From Pseudomonadota bacterium (GTDB lineage: Bacteria > Pseudomonadota > Alphaproteobacteria > Rhizobiales > Beijerinckiaceae): a DNA stretch of 10,641 nt. Positions 1 through 6,448 of this stretch are shown in pieces. Numbering within the stretch: position 1 is the stretch's first letter; every line of letters begins with the position of its first letter. The stretch is from contig JAEXGT010000015.1 of assembly GCA_023450615.1 (NCBI GenBank), forward strand, positions 1 through 10,641, in the 5' to 3' direction. Made by a program: the position numbers and the translations under genes. Below the pieces are notes generated by a model. It did not search any database, was not told where the DNA came from, and saw only the letters and a program-made list of their open reading frames with translations.

Positions 1-195
1 GGCAGACATTTCGATCGGTCGGTGATCCTGCTCTGCGTCCGGTGGTATCTGGCTTACAATCTCAGTCTCCGTAATCTGGAGGAGATGATGGCCGAGCGCG
101 GCTCCATCGATCACGCCACGGTACAGCCGCTGCCCTCCGTATCCACACGTTACGCTCTGGGCATCGTTACCAGCAGGGGTCCGGCTCATCGCTGA
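1..195 (+). pseudogene. IS6-family transposase, N-terminal remnant (both ends lost)
   Basis: The reading frame from base 1 gives about 40 residues typical of the N-terminus of IS6-family DDE transposases: GRHFDRSVILLCVRWYLAYN, then SLRNLEEMMAERG and DHATV. In the family this is the helix-turn-helix region that precedes the catalytic DDE core. After DHATV the expected 'hRW...YAP' continuation is absent. The frame runs on as unrelated sequence and stops at 193-195, and I did not find the homology resumed in the other two forward frames. The catalytic domain is therefore missing and this cannot be an active transposase. The start lies left of the window. I found no IS6-like terminal inverted repeat on the right side. 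It is probably a decayed insertion scar. Confidence 0.8.
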
Positions 196-271
196 GAGTG
201 CCGGGCTGCTATCCCCCGTAAGGGCGCTCGGTGCCAAACGATGGAGATCTCCAAGGGGCGGAAATGCGAGT

Positions 272-300
272 TCCTGACCCGTTCTAGCTTAGCGTATAAT
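272..300 (+). promoter_or_regulatory. Possible sigma-70 promoter upstream of the ligase-like gene
   Basis: A perfect -10 hexamer TATAAT lies at 295-300. The best -35 candidate at 17-base spacing is TCCTGA (272-277), a poor match to TTGACA, and there is no TGn extended -10. It points toward the ORF at 392 and the membrane-protein gene at 522, giving a leader of roughly 220 bases. The call rests on the -10 box alone. Confidence 0.3.
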
Positions 301-391
301 CAGGAATAGATCTTGCGCTGACCTCAACGTCGCAGCACGACACTTCGTTCAGAGCGCACGACAGCCTGCTCCCCGCAAAGGAAAGGAAGAC

Positions 392-490
392 ATGCGCCAT
401 CGCGGGCCACGGAAGATTACCTCCTCCGCAAAGCTTTCGCATGTGTTGCATTGCACCTACAGCTTTTGTGCAATCGGTCCATTAGCTTAG
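392..490 (+). CDS. Doubtful 32-aa ORF with a strong ribosome-binding site
   Basis: ATG at 392 follows a purine-rich AAAGGAAAGGAAG stretch, one of the best Shine-Dalgarno-like sequences in the window, and the frame stops at TAG 488-490. The product would be basic and Cys/His-containing (starts MRHRGPRK). I recognise no family, and its third codon positions lack the strong G/C bias of the neighbouring genes. It could be a leader peptide for the downstream membrane-protein gene, whose own start has no clear ribosome-binding site. It could equally be chance. It is listed only because the initiation signal is unusually good. Confidence 0.2.
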   Translation: MRHRGPRKITSSAKLSHVLHCTYSFCAIGPLA

Positions 491-521
491 CTCTTTCCTG
501 ATCGCTCAACCGACGAGTTGT

Positions 522-1742
522 GTGCCTCCCATGGTCCGCTCCGCCCTTCCCATGGCCGATCCTTCCGCTGATGCCGCAGCATTGTTGCGCCGTCTCGGCT
601 TCGCGATTCTGCTGTTCGCCATCCCGCTCGCTGCGCTCTTTACCCGCCGTGCCCTCGTGGTCATGGCTCCCCTGGCCGTAGCGCTCATCGTTCTGGCGGC
701 CTTTCTGGACGGCAGCGCGAAGAACCCCAGGCAGAAGGCCATGAGCTTCGTCACCTCGCGCGCCGGAATGGCCGGGCTCGTCCTGGTGCTATGGGCCGGG
801 CTGTCGCTGATCTGGACGCCCTTCGTGCTGCAGGCGTCCGAGCGGCTTCTCAACATCGTGGCCATGGGCCTGATGGCTGTCGCAGGATACCTCGCCCTGC
901 CGGAGCGGATGCGCTCGGCGAATCTCTATCTGCTGCCCGTCGGCGTCGGCCTGGCGGCCCTGATCGGCATCGCCATGCTGGTGCGGGGCGGCGGCCATCT
1001 CGATCCGGACGGCCTGGGCGTCGAGCGCGGCATGGTGGTGCTCGTCCTGCTGCTCTGGCCTGCGATGACGTGGCTCCACTCCCGTGGACGCAATTTGGAA
1101 GCCGTCGCCCTGGCGCTGGCCGTCGGCATCGGAACCGTTCTGACCTCGGATATCCTGCCGATCATCGGCCTCGTCGTCGGCGGCCTGACCTTTGCCCTGA
1201 CGGCCGTGAGCCCCCGATTCGGCTCGCGTCTCATCGGGTTTGCCATGGCGGGGCTGCTGATTCTCGCACCGGCTCTGCCCTTCCTGTTGAAGCCCCTCGC
1301 GGGCGGCATCCTCGGCTCGGCCTCGTCCATCGTCATGGGCCTCGAGGCCTGGCAGGGTCTCATTCTCAAGGAGCCCGCGCGCCTTCTGACCGGCCATGGG
1401 CTGGAGACGTCCTGGCGCGGGCGCATCTTCGGCCTTGTGCCCAACGAGACGCCGTTCAGCCTGCTGTTCGAGATCTGGTACGAGCTCGGCCTCGTGGGCG
1501 CCGTCTCCGGCGCCATCCTGCTCTCGCAGGCGGCGCTCAGCGCGGGAGGGCAGCGCCCCATCCTCGGCCCTGGCATCATGGCCTCCTTCGCCTCCGCCTT
1601 CACTCTCGGCTCCTGCGGCATCGGCACCGCCCAGGTCTGGTGGTTCACGGCGCTCGTCGTGCTGGTGCTGGTCTTCGTAGCGGTGGAGCGCGGACAGTTC
1701 CGCACCAAACGCCCGAAAGCCATCCTGCGCCGCCTGCGCTAG
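522..1742 (+). CDS. O-antigen ligase/polymerase-like membrane protein
   Basis: A polytopic inner-membrane protein of about 406 residues, roughly ten hydrophobic segments, and a basic C-terminal tail. It resembles the WaaL/Wzy O-antigen ligase superfamily (Wzy_C type), which moves or polymerises undecaprenyl-linked glycans at the periplasmic face. Support: LSLIWTP near residues 94-100, the LLTGHGLETS segment at 288-297, and EIWYELGLVGA at 317-327, which fits the end of the family motif P-H-N-x-x-L-Q-x-W-x-E-L-G. Here that motif reads PFSLLFEIWYELG (311-323), so the conserved His-Asn is Phe-Ser and Gln is Glu. Ligase activity is therefore uncertain. The frame opens with GTG at 522; ATG at 531 or 552 are equally possible because none has a clear ribosome-binding site. 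No glycosyltransferase or other polysaccharide genes adjoin it. The stop codon overlaps an intergenic repeat. Confidence 0.75.
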   Translation: MPPMVRSALPMADPSADAAALLRRLGFAILLFAIPLAALFTRRALVVMAPLAVALIVLAAFLDGSAKNPRQKAMSFVTSRAGMAGLVLVLWAGLSLIWTPFVLQASERLLNIVAMGLMAVAGYLALPERMRSANLYLLPVGVGLAALIGIAMLVRGGGHLDPDGLGVERGMVVLVLLLWPAMTWLHSRGRNLEAVALALAVGIGTVLTSDILPIIGLVVGGLTFALTAVSPRFGSRLIGFAMAGLLILAPALPFLLKPLAGGILGSASSIVMGLEAWQGLILKEPARLLTGHGLETSWRGRIFGLVPNETPFSLLFEIWYELGLVGAVSGAILLSQAALSAGGQRPILGPGIMASFASAFTLGSCGIGTAQVWWFTALVVLVLVFVAVERGQFRTKRPKAILRRLR

Positions 1743-1842
1743 AGCATCGAACGCAAAAGCGGGCCCCGGTTTTGCGTGAAAAGATGAGCCAAAACAGAAG
1801 CTTAAATCAGGGGACGTGAGTCCGATTTCACGTCCGATGCTT
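1741..1842 (+). repeat. Two-hairpin intergenic repeat, copy 1
   Basis: This 102-base element is 84% identical (86 of 102 positions, no gaps) to the copy at 3094-3195. Its first hairpin pairs ACGCAAAA (1751-1758) with TTTTGCGT (1770-1777). Its second pairs GGACGTGA (1812-1819) with TCACGTCC (1828-1835). The outer ends form an 11-bp inverted repeat with one mismatch (1743-1753 and 1831-1841). Its first two bases complete the TAG stop of the ligase-like gene. Similar elements are, to my knowledge, scattered between genes in many Hyphomicrobiales. The hairpins could serve as mRNA 3'-end structures or transcription attenuators. Confidence 0.85.
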
Positions 1843-1925
1843 GAGACAAGACTTTCCCAGCCATTGACCCGGACCCTCCGCCTCTGATTGGCTGGGGGTT
1901 CATCGATTCATGGAAAGGACATCCC

Positions 1926-3095
1926 ATGCCCATCATCAACCGCGTTGCCGATCTGGCCGACGAGATCGCCGCTTGGCGCAGGGATTTCCATGAGAATCCC
2001 GAACTCGGATACGACGTTCACCGCACCGCGGGCATCGTCGCCGAGAAGCTGAAGGAGTTCGGTTGCGACGAGGTGGTGACCGGCATCGGCCGCACGGGCG
2101 TGGTCGGCGTGATCAAGGGCCGCGCGAATTCATCCGGCAAGGTCATCGGCCTGCGCGCGGACATGGACGCGCTGCCGATCATGGAAGCGACCGACCTGCC
2201 CTATAAATCCAAGACGCCCGGCAAGATGCATGCCTGCGGCCATGACGGTCACACGGCGATGCTCCTGGGCGCTGCGAAATATCTCGCCGAGACGCGCAAT
2301 TTCGACGGCACGGCGGTGATGATCTTCCAGCCCGCGGAGGAAGGCGGCGGCGGCGGCGACGCCATGGTGAAGGACGGGCTCATGGAGCGCTTCGGCATCC
2401 AGGAGGTCTATGGCATGCACAATTGGCCGGGCGTTCCCGTCGGCCATTTCGCCATGCGCAAAGGTCCTGTGATGGCGGCGGCGGACCGCTTCACCATCAC
2501 CATCGAAGGCAAGGGCGGCCACGCGGCCTATCCGCACAACTGCATCGACCCCATCGTCGCCTCCGCCCATGTGATCACGGCCCTGCAAAGCGTCGCCTCG
2601 CGCAGCGTCGATCCGCTGGAATCGCTGGTGGTCTCCGTCTGCACCGTCAAAGCAGGCGACACCTACAACGTGATCCCGCAGACGGCGACCCTGCTCGGCA
2701 CCGTGCGCACGCTCTCGCCTGTTGTCCGCGATCTGGCGGAGAAGCGCATCCGCGCCATCGTCGAGAATACCTGCGCGACCTTTGGCGCGACCGCCGATAT
2801 TCAATACAACCGCGGCTATCCGGTGACAGTGAACGATGCGGAGAAAGTGGACTTCGTCGCCTCCGTCGCGAAGTCCGTTGCGGGCGAGAGCGCCGTCGCG
2901 ACGAACTACCCGCCTGAAATGGGCGCGGAGGATTTTTCCTACATGCTGGAGAAGCGTCCAGGCGCCTACATCTTCGTCGGCAACGGCGACACGGCGGGCG
3001 TGCATCACCCGGCCTACGATTTCAACGACGCGGCCGCGCCCTATGGCGTGTCGCTGTGGGCGAAGATCATCGAAACCGGAATGCCGGCGCGCTAG
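1926..3095 (+). CDS. M20-family amidohydrolase (hippurate / N-acyl-amino-acid hydrolase type)
   Basis: A 389-residue dinuclear-metal amidohydrolase of peptidase family M20D, the group with hippurate hydrolase, IAA-amino-acid hydrolases and aminoacylases. These cleave the amide bond of N-acylated amino acids. Visible landmarks: the ENPELG motif (23-28); RADMDALP (77-84); metal-binding HACGHDGH (102-109, ligands Cys104 and His106); PAEEGGGG (136-143, with Glu138 as likely general base and Glu139 as ligand); His165 in GMHNWPG; the dimerisation/lid domain starting near 185, with GKGGHAAYPH (195-204); and His360 in the C-terminal VHHPAYDF. All expected metal ligands are present and the length is normal, so it should be active. 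No signal peptide, hence cytoplasmic. The start is supported by AAAGGA at 1914-1919, six bases before ATG. The exact substrate cannot be read from sequence. No transporter or regulator is co-directional with it. Confidence 0.93.
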   Translation: MPIINRVADLADEIAAWRRDFHENPELGYDVHRTAGIVAEKLKEFGCDEVVTGIGRTGVVGVIKGRANSSGKVIGLRADMDALPIMEATDLPYKSKTPGKMHACGHDGHTAMLLGAAKYLAETRNFDGTAVMIFQPAEEGGGGGDAMVKDGLMERFGIQEVYGMHNWPGVPVGHFAMRKGPVMAAADRFTITIEGKGGHAAYPHNCIDPIVASAHVITALQSVASRSVDPLESLVVSVCTVKAGDTYNVIPQTATLLGTVRTLSPVVRDLAEKRIRAIVENTCATFGATADIQYNRGYPVTVNDAEKVDFVASVAKSVAGESAVATNYPPEMGAEDFSYMLEKRPGAYIFVGNGDTAGVHHPAYDFNDAAAPYGVSLWAKIIETGMPAR

Positions 3096-3195
3096 AGCAT
3101 CGGACGCAACAATGGGCACCGGTTTTGCGTGACAAGATGCGCCAAGACAAAATCTTAAAGCGTCGGACGTGAGTTCGATTTCACGTCCAATGCTT
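3094..3195 (+). repeat. Two-hairpin intergenic repeat, copy 2
   Basis: Same element and orientation as the copy at 1741-1842. The first hairpin is weaker (ACGCAA 3104-3109 with TTGCGT 3125-3130). The second pairs GGACGTGA (3165-3172) with TCACGTCC (3181-3188) across an 8-base loop. The outer inverted ends are at 3096-3106 and 3184-3194 with one mismatch. As in copy 1, its first two bases finish the TAG stop of the gene upstream, here the M20 hydrolase. The paired stems are the best-conserved parts between copies and most differences fall in loops and the central spacer, which suggests selection on, or origin from, a folded structure. Confidence 0.85.
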
Positions 3196-3214
3196 TAACC
3201 GAAGTGAGAGACAG

Positions 3215-3247
3215 CAATCGCCGCCGGATCATCTCCGGCGGCGATTG
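3215..3247. terminator. Perfect 14-bp hairpin, bidirectional terminator
   Basis: CAATCGCCGCCGGA (3215-3228) pairs perfectly with its complement at 3234-3247 across the 5-base loop TCATC. It lies between two convergent genes, 18 bases past the lctP stop and about 120 bases past the M20 hydrolase stop. Plus-strand sequence after the stem is TCGTTTGTG, and the minus-strand side has only a pyrimidine-rich CTGTCTCTC run. The U-tract is weak on both sides, but stem strength and placement support termination in both directions. Confidence 0.8.
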
Positions 3248-3265
3248 TCGTTTGTGGATGCGGTT

Positions 3266-4942
3266 TCAGTGCAGAACCATCGATGTGAAAGGCGATACAT
3301 AAGCCTGCAGCATCACCAGACAGCCCACCAGGCAGGCGAGCACGATGGAGTGCCAGAACACGAAGCGCAGGATGCTGCCCTCATGGCCGAACCAGTTCGT
3401 CGCGGTGGAAGCCACGACGATGGATTGCGCGTCGATCATCTTGCCCATGACGCCGCCGGACGAATTGGCGGCCGCCATGAGGATCGGCGACAATCCGAGC
3501 TGTTCCGACGTGATCTTCTGCAAGCCGCCGAACAGTACGTTCGACGCCGTGTCCGAACCCGTCAGCGCCACGCCGAGCCAGCCGAGCAGGGTGCCGAAGA
3601 ACGGATAGAGGACGCCCGTTCCGGCAAAGGCGAGACCGAGCGTTGCATCGACGCCCGAGAAGCGCGTGAGCGTGCCGATGGCGAGCATCGCCGCGATGGT
3701 GATGAGCGAATAGCGCAGCACCCAGATCGTCTCGAACCAGGCCGTGATGAGCCGCAATGGCGAGAAGCCCATGACGAAACCGGAGATGATCGCGGCGATC
3801 AGCACGCCCGTGCCCGTATAGGACATGTAGGTGAAGGCGAAGATTGCAGGCTCTGCGACCGGATTGGCCACGATAGGCGCAACCTTCTGCACCATGTTGT
3901 GCAGGCCCGGCACCGGATAGCTCCAGGTGAAGATCGGATTGACCAGCGCCTTGAACCAGCCGGTGCCCCAGATCGCGACGATCACGGATAGGATGATCCA
4001 GGGCACCCAGGCGCGGATCACCTCTTCGCGGGAGGCGAGCGGCGGGGTGGCGCCGGCGCCCAAAGGCGTGGGACGGGCGAGCGTTACCGCGGAATCGTCG
4101 CGTGTGCGCAGGGCCGGCGAGGTCCAGATCTCCTTCGGACGCCAGACCCGCATGAAGGCTACGAGGCAGGCCATGGAGATGAGGGACGCGCCGATATCGA
4201 CGATCCAAGGATTGATGTAGTTCGAGATCAGGAATTGCGGAATCGCGAAGGACACGGCGCAGACCAGGATCGCCGGCCATACCTGCATCATGCCCCGGAA
4301 GCCCGCGAACACCCAGATCAGCCAGAACGGCACGATCAGCGAGAAGAACGGCAACTGACGGCCCACCATCGCACCGAGCACGTAAGGATCGAATCCGGTG
4401 ACGGAGGCCAAGCCCTGGATCGGCGCGCCGAGAGCGCCGTAAGCCACCGGCGCGGTGTTGGCGATGAGCGAGAGGCCGGAGGCGGCGAGCGGCGAGAAGC
4501 CGAGGCCGATGAGGATCGCGCCCGTCACTGCAACCGGCGTGCCGAAACCGCCCGCGCCCTCGAAGAATGCACCGAAGGCGAAAGCGACGAGAAGCAGTTG
4601 CAGGCGGCGGTCCGTCGTGAGGCCGCCCACCGATTGCTGAAGGGTCGCGAAGTATCCTCTCTCCACCGTCAGCCGATAGAGAAAGATGACGTTCAGGATG
4701 ATCCAGCCGATGGGAAACATGCCGGTGACCACACCGAACAAGGCGGCGCGGATGGCAAGTCCGGCAGGCATCGTGAACAGGAAGATCGAGACGGCCACCG
4801 CCGCCAGCAGCGCGATCACGGCGGCGATATGCGCCTTCACCTTGCCGGAGGCGATCATCACCAGAAGCAGCACCACCGGAATGGCGGCTGCAATCGTCGA
4901 CAGCGTCGGGCTGCCGAATGGATCGTAGACTTGGCTCCACAT
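3266..4942 (-). CDS. lctP: L-lactate permease (LctP/GlcA family)
   Basis: A 558-residue polytopic inner-membrane carrier of the LctP/LldP/GlcA family, importing L-lactate, often also D-lactate and glycolate, with protons. Family blocks in order: the N-terminal WSQVYDPFGSP; GAFFEGAGGFGTPVAV (124-139); GALGAPI (169-175); a hydrophilic cytoplasmic loop around 270-310; GSDTASNVLFG (462-472); and NSSGGVMGKMIDAQ (493-506). Length and topology (12-14 segments) are normal. I chose ATG at 4942 over an in-frame ATG at 4972 because relatives begin MWxQVYDP and AGGGA (4952-4956) sits nine bases upstream. No lactate dehydrogenase gene (lldD, lutABC) or GntR regulator adjoins, so the lactate/glycolate assignment rests on family alone. 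Its leader carries a stem-loop and a possible regulator site. Confidence 0.92.
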   Translation of the reverse strand: MWSQVYDPFGSPTLSTIAAAIPVVLLLVMIASGKVKAHIAAVIALLAAVAVSIFLFTMPAGLAIRAALFGVVTGMFPIGWIILNVIFLYRLTVERGYFATLQQSVGGLTTDRRLQLLLVAFAFGAFFEGAGGFGTPVAVTGAILIGLGFSPLAASGLSLIANTAPVAYGALGAPIQGLASVTGFDPYVLGAMVGRQLPFFSLIVPFWLIWVFAGFRGMMQVWPAILVCAVSFAIPQFLISNYINPWIVDIGASLISMACLVAFMRVWRPKEIWTSPALRTRDDSAVTLARPTPLGAGATPPLASREEVIRAWVPWIILSVIVAIWGTGWFKALVNPIFTWSYPVPGLHNMVQKVAPIVANPVAEPAIFAFTYMSYTGTGVLIAAIISGFVMGFSPLRLITAWFETIWVLRYSLITIAAMLAIGTLTRFSGVDATLGLAFAGTGVLYPFFGTLLGWLGVALTGSDTASNVLFGGLQKITSEQLGLSPILMAAANSSGGVMGKMIDAQSIVVASTATNWFGHEGSILRFVFWHSIVLACLVGCLVMLQAYVSPFTSMVLH

Positions 4943-4962
4943 GAGCGTTTTTCCCTGAACCT

Positions 4963-4978
4963 GCCAGCGCATGCTGGC
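4963..4978 (-). promoter_or_regulatory. Small stem-loop in the lctP leader
   Basis: GCCAGC (4963-4968) pairs with GCTGGC (4973-4978) across a GCAT loop, six bases beyond the lctP ribosome-binding site. It also removes the rival ATG at 4972 into the loop. It could modulate translation or mRNA stability. It is short enough to be chance in GC-rich DNA. Confidence 0.25.
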
Positions 4979-5062
4979 GCACGCGTGATAGCGGTCAGGC
5001 CAGGACGGTCGTTCCGCCAGGGAAATCAGCTAGAAATTTATCGGGTCGCGACAACGTCCCAG

Positions 5063-5079
5063 GGGTTAGACAATAGTCT
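5063..5079 (-). promoter_or_regulatory. Possible GntR/LldR-type operator upstream of lctP
   Basis: On the minus strand, TTGTCTAACCC (5073 down to 5063) matches six of the seven fixed positions of the FadR-subfamily operator pattern TNGTNNNACNA. It overlaps a small dyad AGAC-N4-GTCT (5068-5079). It lies about 120 bases before the lctP start. Lactate permease genes are commonly controlled by LldR-type GntR repressors, but no such regulator is in the window and no clear -35/-10 pair was seen, so this is a weak call. Confidence 0.25.
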
Positions 5080-5107
5080 GTCATGCGCTCGGCGCACCCC
5101 TTGCGGG

Positions 5108-6223
5108 TCAATCCTTGTTGGAACAGGCGAGCAGGCCTTCGAGATCGATGTAATGCCCCGCCCGATCCCGCTTGGCCGCGAGATAGCTGACATTCTCCGC
5201 CGTCGGGCGGCCCAGCACGCGGTGGTCGGAGATCACCTGCAAACCCGATTCCGACAAGGCGCGGATCTTTTCCGGATTGTTCGTCATGAGGCGAACGGCG
5301 CTGACGCCAAGCTTCTTCAGCATCACGGCGGCAAAGTCGAACCGGCGCTGATCCGCCTCGAAGCCGAGCACCTCGTCGGCTTCGTAGGTATCGTATCCTT
5401 GCGACTGGAGCTTGTAGGCGCGGATCTTGTTGGCGATGCCGTTCCCACGGCCTTCCTGGTCGAGATAGAGCAGGATACCGCCCTCGTTCGCGGCCATGAA
5501 GCGCACGGTCTCGCGCAGCTGGTCGCCGCAATCGCATTTCAGGCTGCCGAAGAGGTCGCCCGTCAGGCAGGCGGAATGGAGCCGCACGGTGACGGGCTTC
5601 GACAGATCGGGCTTGCCGACGATGATCGCTACCTGATCGCGCAGGCCTTCGCCGCCGCGGAACACCACGAACTCGCTCGTCGGCGCATCCTCAAGCGGCA
5701 CCGGGGCGCGGCTGACGAGGGAGAGGTCTGCCGCCTTGGCGCGGCGGTAATCGCGGATGGCGGCGCCCGAAACGCGCACCACGGACGGATCGATATCGAT
5801 CCCCGCCGACAGGGGCGCCACGATTACGGCAGGCAGAACCAGGGACAGGCGCGCCAGCTCCAGCGCCTCCTGATCGATCCCGCCGATGGGCCGGACGGGA
5901 GCGTCGATGCGGCCATCGAGCTTGAGGGCGAGGGTTTCGATCCGCTCCCGCTCCACCACGGGCAGGGCCACGCAGCCAGGAGCCTCGCGCTCGAGACCGA
6001 GGCGGCGCAGGCGGGCTGCGGGAAGAACGAGATGCGCATGGCCTGCGGCCACGGCTTCGATTTCGGCGCCCCGGGCCTCATCGAGGTCCTCGACGCCGAC
6101 CACGAGCGCGCTGCCCTCCTGCCCATCGATCACGACGGGACGGGCGCTGCGGAATTCCATGATCGCCCGCTCGACCGAGGTCGTGGCAGGATTATCGGAC
6201 AGGCTCAAGGTCAGGCGCATCAT
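5108..6223 (-). CDS. ribA: GTP cyclohydrolase II with decayed RibB-like N-terminal domain
   Basis: A 371-residue protein catalysing the first committed step of riboflavin synthesis: GTP to the diaminopyrimidine phosphate plus formate and pyrophosphate. The C-terminal half (about 180-371) is a complete RibA domain: zinc ligands Cys219, Cys230, Cys232 in HSACLTGDLFGSLKCDCG; catalytic DQEGRGNG (255-262); DTYEADEVLGFEADQR (278-293); and LMTNNPEK (312-319). Residues about 15-160 resemble a worn-down DHBP synthase (RibB) domain: VERAIMEFRSARPVV mimics the RibB start and a GHAHLVLPAARLRRLGL stretch mimics its central motif. The acidic D-[RE]-E-[ND]-E-G-D active-site loop is missing. The linker AIRDYRR (155-161) is typical of RibBA fusions. 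GTP cyclohydrolase II activity is thus expected, DHBP synthase activity not. Tandem ATGs at 6218-6223 lack a strong ribosome-binding site; Met22 is an alternative start. No FMN riboswitch is visible upstream. Confidence 0.94.
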   Translation of the reverse strand: MMRLTLSLSDNPATTSVERAIMEFRSARPVVIDGQEGSALVVGVEDLDEARGAEIEAVAAGHAHLVLPAARLRRLGLEREAPGCVALPVVERERIETLALKLDGRIDAPVRPIGGIDQEALELARLSLVLPAVIVAPLSAGIDIDPSVVRVSGAAIRDYRRAKAADLSLVSRAPVPLEDAPTSEFVVFRGGEGLRDQVAIIVGKPDLSKPVTVRLHSACLTGDLFGSLKCDCGDQLRETVRFMAANEGGILLYLDQEGRGNGIANKIRAYKLQSQGYDTYEADEVLGFEADQRRFDFAAVMLKKLGVSAVRLMTNNPEKIRALSESGLQVISDHRVLGRPTAENVSYLAAKRDRAGHYIDLEGLLACSNKD

Positions 6224-6448
6224 CGGTGAACTCTAGGGAGGCCCTTTTCGTGATGGATTTCGAGGGCCAACAGGCTGCTTAAAGCCAAGCTGCCGCTTCA
6301 GGCACCTTATCACAGGCGACCATGGAACCCTAATCCCACAAATAAGATGCCTGCCATGCCCCTTCAACAAGGCCGCTCGACGGCTTGGCCGCGCCGGGCT
6401 ATCTGTGCCCCTCTTCCTCGCGCTTAGCATGTTCTTCGAGGCAATTCG
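6224..6448. promoter_or_regulatory. Divergent promoter region, ribA / exported protein
   Basis: This 225-base region separates ribA (minus) from the exported-protein gene (plus) and must hold promoters for both. I cannot pick out convincing -35/-10 pairs. Near the ribA start, GGCCCT (6240-6245) and AGGGCC (6263-6268) can pair across a 17-base loop in the ribA leader. The plus-strand gene has GAGG at 6438-6441, seven bases before its ATG. Confidence 0.5.

Larger units (their letters stand above)
196..521. other. Intergenic region between IS6 remnant and ligase-like gene
   Basis: This is 326 bases without a convincing protein gene. It holds a perfect TATAAT hexamer at 295-300, a purine-rich Shine-Dalgarno-like stretch at about 379-389, and a 32-codon ORF at 392-490. 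The octamer TAGCTTAG occurs twice (285-292 and 483-490). Base composition is less GC-rich than in the flanking genes, as expected of noncoding DNA. The first part may be further decayed insertion-sequence material, but I cannot recognise it. Confidence 0.6.

Noticed and set aside
196..300. Right-hand terminal inverted repeat or continuing frame of the IS6 element
   Set aside because: No IS6-like terminal sequence and no resumed transposase homology in any forward frame, so the element boundary cannot be placed.
1856..1896. Inverted repeat CCCAGCCA / TGGCTGGG upstream of the M20 hydrolase
   Set aside because: Eight paired bases with a 25-base loop, no U-tract and no supporting promoter layout; probably chance.
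4995..5084. 29-codon ORF upstream of lctP on the minus strand
   Set aside because: It has no good ribosome-binding site and no codon bias, and is just the tail of an antisense shadow frame running through ribA.
4235..6229. 664-codon open frame on the plus strand opposite ribA and lctP
   Set aside because: It lies antisense across two complete, well-conserved genes and the intervening noncoding gap. Its product is full of Arg, His, Gly and Asp with no recognisable domain, as expected of a stop-poor shadow frame in GC-rich DNA.
6224..6330. Possible FMN riboswitch upstream of ribA
   Set aside because: I looked for the conserved RFN-element blocks and found none; only a weak 6-bp stem is present.
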